The translations under genes and the position numbers were made by a program. Under the pieces are notes generated by a model, which saw only the letters and a list, made by a program, of their open reading frames with translations, did not search any database and had not been told where the DNA came from. A DNA stretch of 8,052 nt. Source: Clostridia bacterium. GTDB lineage: Bacteria; Bacillota; Clostridia; Christensenellales; UBA1242. The stretch spans positions 1 to 8,052 of the forward strand of contig JAFULP010000023.1 of the NCBI GenBank assembly GCA_017473285.1, given 5' to 3'. Below, piece after piece: positions 1 through 4,554 of the stretch (its first letter is position 1; the number at the start of each line of letters is the position of its first letter).

Positions 1-1
1 A

Positions 2-274
2 AATGACTTTAAACCTATTGTAAATAGCCAACATATTGATGAGTCAAAAACTTATCTTATGAAATATCTTGAAAAATCTGGTGAAAGGATTGTGTATTCA
101 AGAAGTTTATATACCTACTTTGTATCAGACATATTAGAAGATGACATAGTTTGTACCATAGGTCAAGAAGATAGAAAGATATTACTATTTGATAACTTTA
201 ATTGCTTAATTGATGGCGAAGTTATAGGACAAGTCAGTCAAGAAGTCATAGATAAAATGCCAAAAACAAACTAA
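2..274 (+). CDS. 3' end of an unrecognised gene (cut by window edge)
   Basis: The reading frame is open from the left edge to a TAA at 272-274, giving at least 90 residues. An internal ATG at 59 exists, but the frame continues upstream of it without a stop and no good ribosome site precedes it, so this is more likely the C-terminal part of a longer protein. The visible part is soluble, rich in Asp, Glu, Ile and Lys, has no membrane segment or recognisable motif, and ends in a short polar tail (KMPKTN). I do not recognise a family. It lies upstream of and in the same direction as the serine recombinase, separated by 179 bases that hold a long hairpin starting directly after its stop codon. It may be cargo of the same mobile element, but that is inferred only from position. 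Confidence 0.6.
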   Translation, partial: NDFKPIVNSQHIDESKTYLMKYLEKSGERIVYSRSLYTYFVSDILEDDIVCTIGQEDRKILLFDNFNCLIDGEVIGQVSQEVIDKMPKTN

Positions 275-423
275 TTTGTCTTTCGCTAGTCGGTTTAAAC
301 GAAAACTCTTTTAAGTCAAGGGTAAAGTGCATTTATTACTCAACCCTTGACTTAAAAATATATATTTGAAAGTTAAAGAATGTAATCCCTTTTCGTTTCT
401 TCCGATTGTTGTCGAAAGACAAA
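275..423. repeat. Long imperfect hairpin upstream of the recombinase
   Basis: Four nested stems fold this 149-base stretch on itself. The outer stem is 275-285 with 413-423 (11 bp, perfect, arm TTTGTCTTTCG). Next are 290-293 with 402-405 (4 bp) and 297-305 with 390-398 (9 bp, perfect, arm AAACGAAAA). The inner stem is 309-323 with 343-357 (15 bp, perfect, arm TTTTAAGTCAAGGGT) around a 19-base loop. A 32-base bulge (358-389) sits on the right side. The outer arm starts at the base after the upstream gene's TAA. No T-run follows any stem, so it is not a normal intrinsic terminator. Possible roles are a recombinase binding or attachment region, a structured leader for the recombinase mRNA, or a mobile hairpin element. 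Confidence 0.75.
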
Positions 424-453
424 AATATATATAAAATTTAAAAGGAGTTTAAA

Positions 454-1953
454 ATGAAAACAGCAGTTATATATGCTAGATATAGCAGTGATAACCAAAC
501 TGAACAAAGTATTGAAGGTCAACTTCGAGTATGTCAAGATTATGCACAAAGAAATGACACATTAATCTTAAATACATACATTGACCGAGCAATGACAGGC
601 ACTAATGACAACCGACCAGATTTTCAGCAAATGATTAAAGATAGCTCCAATAAGGATTTTCAATATGTCATAGTTTATAAAACTGATAGATTTAGTCGTG
701 AAAAGTATGCGTTGGCAACCTACAAAAAGAAATTAAAAGATAATGGTGTTAAACTATTATCCGCAACCGAAAACATTCCAGATAGTCCAGAGGGTATTAT
801 TCTAGAATCGGTAATTGAGGGTATGGCTGAATATTATTCAGCAGAATTATCACAAAAGGTAAGGCGTGGAATGAACGAAACACGATTAAAAGGGAATTTT
901 ACAGGTGGAAATATAATCTATGGATACAAAGTAGAAAATCACAAAGTAATGGTTGATGAAGAAAAAGCAGAAGTTGTTAGGTTTATTTACGAACAATATT
1001 CAATAGGAACTTATGTAAAAGATATAATAAGTACATTAACTGAAAGAAGAATATTTAATAAAGGTAAACCTTTTGCAAGAAATACAATCTATAACATATT
1101 AAAAAATGAAAAGTATGCTGGAATATATAGATTTAATAATGAAGTATTTAATAATATGTACCCAGCAATAGTACCAACTGAAATATATAATAAAGTGAGA
1201 AAGAAGATTGATATTAATAAATATGGTAAAAGAAGTGTTGAAGTTGTATATTTATTAAGACATAAACTTAAATGTGGTTATTGTGGTATGCCTATAAGTG
1301 CTGAAACTGGAACAGCAAGTAATGGCAATAAAAAGCATTATTACAAATGTTTAGGAAGAAAACGAAATAATGGTTGTACTAAATCTATGGTAAGAAAAGA
1401 AGAATTTGAAAACTTTATACTAGACAATATCTTATCAATTTTAGAAAGTCCTAAATATATGAATAGTATAATTGATGGTTTAATGAAAGTTCAAGAAATG
1501 CAATCAAGTGGAAGTTCAATACTAAACTCTCTATTAAGAGAACATAAACAAGCAGAAAGCACATTAAACAATATTATGAAAGCAGTTGAGCAAGGTGTTA
1601 TTAATAATACAACAAATAAACGAATGAAAGAACTTGAAACTCAAATTGAAGAATTAGATAAGCAGATTATTATAGAGAAATCTAAACAAACATTTAAACT
1701 AACAAAGGAAGATTTTAAAAAGTTTTATGTTCAAGCATTAAAAATTAATCCTAAAATGTTAATATATTATGTCATCAAAGAAATAGTTGTATATGAAGAT
1801 ACACTAGAAATAACATTTAATAGTCCAATAAAAAGAAGTCCTGACACAAATCAGGGCTTTTTTGTTATCTCTTTCATTAAACAACTAGTAAAATATTCTC
1901 AATATACAAAAGCATTTAATATGATAGATATGGAAATTAAAGTATATGTATAG
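454..1953 (+). CDS. Large serine recombinase (site-specific integrase)
   Basis: This 499-residue protein is a complete large serine recombinase, the enzyme class that integrates and excises phages and conjugative or mobilisable elements by cutting DNA through a covalent phosphoserine link. Residues 1-150 are the resolvase catalytic domain: YARYSS places the nucleophile at Ser11 with Arg9 beside it, and the DRFSR motif (78-82) supplies the conserved arginines. Residues about 155-260 match the 'Recombinase' DNA-binding domain (YGYKV; NILKNEKYAGIY). A zinc ribbon follows with Cys274, Cys277, Cys299 and Cys308. About 360-415 is a probable coiled coil, as used for synapsis control in this class, and a beta-rich tail ends the protein. 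The ATG at 454 has AAAGGAG at 441-447, six bases upstream. All catalytic residues are present, so it is probably active. Its attachment sites are not identifiable from one copy of the locus. Confidence 0.95.
   Translation: MKTAVIYARYSSDNQTEQSIEGQLRVCQDYAQRNDTLILNTYIDRAMTGTNDNRPDFQQMIKDSSNKDFQYVIVYKTDRFSREKYALATYKKKLKDNGVKLLSATENIPDSPEGIILESVIEGMAEYYSAELSQKVRRGMNETRLKGNFTGGNIIYGYKVENHKVMVDEEKAEVVRFIYEQYSIGTYVKDIISTLTERRIFNKGKPFARNTIYNILKNEKYAGIYRFNNEVFNNMYPAIVPTEIYNKVRKKIDINKYGKRSVEVVYLLRHKLKCGYCGMPISAETGTASNGNKKHYYKCLGRKRNNGCTKSMVRKEEFENFILDNILSILESPKYMNSIIDGLMKVQEMQSSGSSILNSLLREHKQAESTLNNIMKAVEQGVINNTTNKRMKELETQIEELDKQIIIEKSKQTFKLTKEDFKKFYVQALKINPKMLIYYVIKEIVVYEDTLEITFNSPIKRSPDTNQGFFVISFIKQLVKYSQYTKAFNMIDMEIKVYV
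1831..1863 (+). terminator. Terminator-like hairpin inside the recombinase gene
   Basis: The bases AGTCCTGA (1837-1844) and TCAGGGCT (1851-1858) form an 8-bp stem, including one G-U pair, around a 6-base loop, followed directly by a T-run at 1858-1863. A-rich sequence precedes it. This is the shape of an intrinsic terminator, but it lies 90 bases before the stop codon and encodes the SPDTNQGFF segment of the recombinase. It could cause partial early termination, or be a chance product of the coding sequence. Confidence 0.35.
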
Positions 1954-2123
1954 TGGCTATTTATTCCATGGTGTACTTGACACGAGACTCTTTGAAATGG
2001 TTATTCTAGTGCATGCGGTCAAGGGAAAGAAATTGCACGCAATTACTTCTCTTGCCCTTGGCTACAAGCCTAAACCATTTCATCTCATGTCAAGCACCTT
2101 TCACGGCATAAAGTAGCCACTAT
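1950..2123. repeat. 174-base hairpin holding the stop codons of two convergent genes
   Basis: The terminal stem is 1950-1959 with 2114-2123 (10 bp, perfect). It includes the recombinase stop TAG (1951-1953) on the plus strand and, symmetrically, the TAG of the coiled-coil gene on the minus strand (2122-2120). After several bulges, 1976-1987 pairs with 2083-2094 (11 of 12) and 1994-2002 pairs with 2073-2081 (9 bp, perfect, arm GAAATGGTT). The tip has CAAGGG (2020-2025) with CCCTTG (2055-2060), AAGA with TCTT, and AATTG (2031-2035) with CAATT (2040-2044) around a 4-base loop. The region is visibly richer in G and C than its surroundings. Neither strand has a T-run after the stem. It may act as a two-way transcription barrier or RNA stabiliser, or be a mobile hairpin element that has supplied both stop codons. 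Confidence 0.8.
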
Positions 2124-2476
2124 TTGCCATCTTTATTTATATTCTTTCCTAAATCCATTAAATCTTGAATGTTTTTGGGATTTTGAAAAAGAGTGGTCAT
2201 AAACGAATTTGCTAGATTATTAGTTAGTTGATTATTGCTATCAATTTTCATTTTTTCTAATTCGTTTTGATGCTGTAAATTAATTTTTTCAATTTCCAGC
2301 TTAAAAATTTCCTTTTGACTTTCTAAGTCTAATTTATGTTGTTCTTGTATCTCTTTAATTTTTACATCATTATCAAGCTTGCATTTTTTAATTGCTGAAA
2401 AATAAGATATAAGACCTGTGAATACCGCTGTGACAAGGGTTACAACATAAGGTAAAATGTATTTAACAAAAAACAT
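2120..2476 (-). CDS. Small membrane-anchored coiled-coil protein, function unknown
   Basis: This 118-residue protein has one N-terminal membrane segment (about residues 5-25, YILPYVVTLVTAVFTGLISY) followed by a long charged region (about 30-85) with the heptad pattern of a coiled coil, rich in Lys, Glu, Gln and Ile. It ends in a short polar tail. The start chosen is the ATG at 2476, because GAGGAGG lies six bases upstream (complement of 2483-2489). The in-frame TTG at 2491 would overlap that site and add only five residues. It has its own extended -10 promoter and converges on the recombinase gene, their stop codons lying in the same hairpin. Small single-span coiled-coil proteins are common in phages and integrated elements, but the family is not recognisable here. 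Phage membrane, conjugation-related or stress roles are all possible. Confidence 0.75.
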   Translation of the reverse strand: MFFVKYILPYVVTLVTAVFTGLISYFSAIKKCKLDNDVKIKEIQEQHKLDLESQKEIFKLEIEKINLQHQNELEKMKIDSNNQLTNNLANSFMTTLFQNPKNIQDLMDLGKNINKDGK

Positions 2477-2503
2477 AAAAATCCTCCTCAAATTAATATT
2501 GTT

Positions 2504-2532
2504 ATTATAGCATAGTTTTGTTCAATATTCAA
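2504..2532 (-). promoter_or_regulatory. Promoter of the coiled-coil gene
   Basis: On the minus strand TTGAAT (complement of 2527-2532) is followed after 17 bases by a perfect TATAAT (complement of 2504-2509). A TGC directly upstream makes it an extended -10 promoter. The predicted start of transcription lies near 2497, leaving a leader of about 20 bases that contains the GAGGAGG ribosome site. The tRNA terminator just upstream makes this an independent unit. Confidence 0.75.
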
Positions 2533-2541
2533 GATTAAGTG

Positions 2542-2589
2542 ACAAAAAAAGAAACCTAAACCAAACATTTTTATGTTCAATTTAGGTTT
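2542..2589 (-). terminator. Intrinsic terminator of the tRNA-Ser gene
   Basis: On the minus strand AAACCTAAA (complement of 2581-2589) pairs with TTTAGGTTT (complement of 2552-2560). The interior adds AACAT / ATGTT around an AAAA loop. The stem is followed by CTTTTTTTG (complement of 2543-2551). It lies a few bases after the tRNA 3' end and separates the tRNA unit from the coiled-coil gene. Confidence 0.85.
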
Positions 2590-2593
2590 TGAA

Positions 2594-2684
2594 TGGCGGA
2601 GAGTGAGGGATTTGAACCCTCGCGCGCCTTTCGACGCCTACACCCTTAGCAGGGGCGCCTCTTCGACCTCTTGAGTAACTCTCC
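2594..2684 (-). tRNA. tRNA-Ser(GCT)
   Basis: The minus strand reads as a 91-base class II tRNA. The acceptor arms GGAGAGT and ACTCTCC pair over 7 bp, with discriminator G and an encoded CCA (2594-2596). The D arm is CTCAAGAGGTCGAAGAG. The anticodon arm CGCCC-CTGCTAA-GGGTG carries GCT (complement of 2648-2650), which reads AGC and AGU serine codons. A long variable arm follows, as expected for serine, and then the T arm with GGTTCAAAT. All stems are intact, so it should be functional. Its 3' end points at the recombinase region, the usual geometry for an element integrated at a tRNA gene. However, no second copy of the tRNA 3' end is seen in this window. Confidence 0.97.
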
Positions 2685-2710
2685 ATCGAAGATATTTATT
2701 TTATTAAAAT

Positions 2711-2763
2711 TGTTGTATATAACTTGCGTATTTATAAATTGATTATACAAGTTAATAACAACA
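2711..2763 (-). repeat. Inverted repeat in the tRNA-Ser leader
   Basis: TGTTGTATATAACTTG (2711-2726) pairs with 2748-2763 at 14 of 16 positions around a 21-base loop. The outer edge of the repeat falls at the predicted transcription start of the tRNA, so the roughly 78-base precursor leader would begin with this hairpin. It could protect the precursor's 5' end or steer processing, or be a binding site for a regulator. The arms are AT-rich and chance cannot be excluded. Confidence 0.5.
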
Positions 2764-2768
2764 TTGTT

Positions 2769-2797
2769 AGTATAACAAAAGATTTTATGCTTGTCAA
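2769..2797 (-). promoter_or_regulatory. Promoter of tRNA-Ser
   Basis: On the minus strand a perfect TTGACA (complement of 2792-2797) is followed after 17 bases by TATACT (complement of 2769-2774). A-T tracts lie upstream and could act as an UP element. The predicted transcription start is near 2762, about 78 bases before the mature tRNA 5' end. Confidence 0.85.
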
Positions 2798-2976
2798 CAA
2801 ATAAATTAAAAAAATTTAAAATTTATTAACGATATTCAATAACTTATTTAAAATTGAGTAAACTAAATTGTAAAAATTAGCATATATTTAAAAATGTATA
2901 ATATTTATATTAATCTTTGTCATATGTAAATGATAAAAATTATATAAAACAACATACAAAAAATTTTATAAATTGT
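2798..2976. other. AT-rich spacer between divergent promoters
   Basis: This stretch between the tRNA promoter and the lipoprotein promoter has no open frame of useful length, no RNA gene and no strong GC-bearing stem that I can see. It is almost entirely A and T, with several A- and T-runs next to both -35 boxes that may serve as UP elements. An isolated TATAAT at 2897-2902 lacks a matching -35 box. Confidence 0.5.
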
Positions 2977-3006
2977 TTGACAAAGCATAAAAAATAATGA
3001 TAACAT
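2977..3006 (+). promoter_or_regulatory. Promoter of the lipoprotein gene
   Basis: A perfect TTGACA (2977-2982) is followed after 18 bases by TAACAT (3001-3006), a 4 of 6 match to the -10 consensus. The predicted transcription start near 3013 leaves a very short leader, with GGGAGG at 3018-3023 six bases before the ATG at 3030. The -35 region (TTGACAAAGCATAAAA) nearly repeats that of the divergent tRNA promoter. Confidence 0.6.
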
Positions 3007-3029
3007 AAAATTATCAAGGGAGGATTATT

Positions 3030-4403
3030 ATGAATAAATTTTTAAAAGGGGCGGTGGCTTGTGCTGCCATAGTTCCATGCTTAACTGGTTTGGCTGGCTG
3101 TGGAGAAAAGAAAGCGTATACTGCTGAAAATGCGTATAACGATATTTGGGGAGAAGTGAGAAATATTACAACCAAAATGTCTGGCATTACAACTCCTAAT
3201 ACTGAGTTTCAATTGAATTTAAACCTTGCAGTTGAGTATAAGACAATTATTGAAGGTATGTCTGGCATGGACGAGAGTATGAAGGCAAATATTAGAGCGG
3301 TTATTGGTGCAAAGCACGGGGACAATAAGCAACTTTTTGCCAATCTTGGAATTGTTGGTGAAGATGATGCGTTTACTAGCCTGTTAAGCGCTTATGCTAG
3401 TGATGATATTGATGCTGTAGATGGCGATAGTGATGAGGCATTTACTCAAATTATAGTTCCTGAAAGCGATTGGAATTATTATAAGGGTGTAGTTTATGTG
3501 ATGGATAATAATGAATATGTATTAGCGGGCGATACATTTGACGCTAGTGCAACATATTTTATGAAGACCACAGACTATATGCACATTTATTTGGCATCTA
3601 ATATATCTGTATTGAAAAATTACGAACTTGTGACCACAGAACCAACTGATTGGCAATACACTTATACCGATTATTATACCAAGACAGACACATACAATGC
3701 AAAATCTTCAACAGCCGTATATGAAGCAAACAAATATTACAGACTTGAATCAAGTCAGTTTACCTTATTAACCGATGCTACTGCGCCAGCAGATTGGGCT
3801 ACTGGAACTTATTATACAAAGGCAACAGAATACAATGCAGTGGAAGAAAGTGCAACTGTACCAACATTTGAAGCAAACAAGTATTATGCTCAAACAGGCA
3901 TTGATGTTAATGAATTATTGCACCAAATTACAGATGGGGAACTTGCTTTACCAGAAGGTAAAGTTTATGCAACACTTAACATTGGCGATGAAAAGCCTGA
4001 AATACCTGACCCAAATGCACCAGCAACTGAAGATGAAGAATCAATGGATATATCAACTATCCTAAATAATATTAACAATTTGGATTACGCTACATTTGTT
4101 GAAAGTGTAGGTGGTGGAGAAGATGTAACCGTTAGTGGCGCAAAAGACAAGAGCGGAAATATTACACTAACAATGTCGGCAAACGGAACAACTATGCAAT
4201 TGATTGCAAACGCTGGTGGCGGAATAACACTTAAGGTTGATATTACTCAATCTGCGGGTGGATACACTCAAATCATAAGCGCAACACTAGATATTGACAT
4301 AGTGGATGAAATTGATGAAGATTACATCCCAACAAATTTGGCAGATTATGGCGATGAGCCTGCAGACTTTGAAGAACTTTTAAGTCAATTTATTGGTGAA
4401 TAA
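3030..4403 (+). CDS. Secreted lipoprotein with Tyr-rich tandem repeats, function unknown
   Basis: This 457-residue protein is exported and lipid-anchored. A signal peptide (MNKFLKG, then hydrophobic residues 8-22) ends in the lipobox LAGC, so lipid attachment and cleavage are expected at Cys24. The ATG at 3030 has GGGAGG six bases upstream. Residues about 25-140 form an acidic domain (FQLNLNLAVEY; MKANIRAVIG). About 143-290 is a Tyr- and Thr-rich region with two clear tandem copies (about 197-242 and 243-288), each with a DW, then YYTK, YNA and EANKYY, and possibly a third, degenerate copy before them. A Pro-Glu-Asp linker (about 318-340) leads to a C-terminal beta-rich domain (365-425). The repeats resemble YYTK-type repeats common in phage tail and surface proteins. 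It is a single-gene unit with its own terminator. Substrate binding, adhesion or a structural role are all possible; I do not recognise the family. Confidence 0.88.
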   Translation: MNKFLKGAVACAAIVPCLTGLAGCGEKKAYTAENAYNDIWGEVRNITTKMSGITTPNTEFQLNLNLAVEYKTIIEGMSGMDESMKANIRAVIGAKHGDNKQLFANLGIVGEDDAFTSLLSAYASDDIDAVDGDSDEAFTQIIVPESDWNYYKGVVYVMDNNEYVLAGDTFDASATYFMKTTDYMHIYLASNISVLKNYELVTTEPTDWQYTYTDYYTKTDTYNAKSSTAVYEANKYYRLESSQFTLLTDATAPADWATGTYYTKATEYNAVEESATVPTFEANKYYAQTGIDVNELLHQITDGELALPEGKVYATLNIGDEKPEIPDPNAPATEDEESMDISTILNNINNLDYATFVESVGGGEDVTVSGAKDKSGNITLTMSANGTTMQLIANAGGGITLKVDITQSAGGYTQIISATLDIDIVDEIDEDYIPTNLADYGDEPADFEELLSQFIGE

Positions 4404-4410
4404 TAAAATT

Positions 4411-4444
4411 AAAAAATGGCCTATTTTATAGTAGGCTATTTTTT
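4411..4444 (+). terminator. Intrinsic terminator after the lipoprotein gene
   Basis: AAAAAATGGCCTA (4411-4423) pairs with TAGGCTATTTTTT (4432-4444) over 13 positions with one G-U pair and an 8-base loop. The right arm runs into a T-tract. It begins seven bases after the lipoprotein stop codon and insulates the downstream operon. Confidence 0.9.
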
Positions 4445-4539
4445 ATCATGTTAAATGTTTTGTATCGCAATATTTGATTAAGTTTTCGTGCTAAATTTTA
4501 ATTAATTTAATTAAATCTATTTAAACTTAAATTAAAGTG

Positions 4540-4548
4540 TGTTATAAT
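4540..4548 (+). promoter_or_regulatory. Extended -10 promoter giving a leaderless mRNA
   Basis: TGT followed by a perfect TATAAT (4543-4548) forms an extended -10 element. At 17 bases upstream is only a weak -35 candidate (TTTAAA, 4520-4525), which extended -10 promoters tolerate. The ATG at 4555 is seven bases past the -10 box, the usual distance to the first transcribed base. No ribosome site exists between them, so the transcript probably begins at or next to the A of the start codon. Confidence 0.7.
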
Positions 4549-4554
4549 ATTATT

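Noticed and set aside
309..357. Inner 15-bp stem as intrinsic terminator of the upstream gene
   Set aside because: The stem is strong, but an A-rich rather than T-rich stretch follows on the plus strand, and it is nested in a larger hairpin.
409..437. Recombinase promoter (TTGTCG ... TAAAAT)
   Set aside because: The spacing is acceptable, but the transcription start would fall inside the ribosome site and the -35 box is weak; the true promoter may lie upstream or be read-through.
2477..2491. TTG start extending the coiled-coil protein by five residues
   Set aside because: The extension would consist of the ribosome-binding site itself (GAGGAGG); the ATG at 2476 is correctly spaced from it.
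2594..2684. Direct repeat of the tRNA 3' end as attachment site pair
   Set aside because: No second copy of the T-arm or acceptor sequence is visible elsewhere in the window, so the claim cannot be made from this sequence.
3775..4065. Plus-strand open frame of 96 codons in a second frame
   Set aside because: It overlaps the lipoprotein repeats and linker; its Gln/Leu-rich composition is what the out-of-frame coding sequence would give.
4490..4530. AT palindromes (TTAATTA-type) before the U32 promoter as an operator
   Set aside because: They contain only A and T in a region of that composition, and occur by chance too easily.
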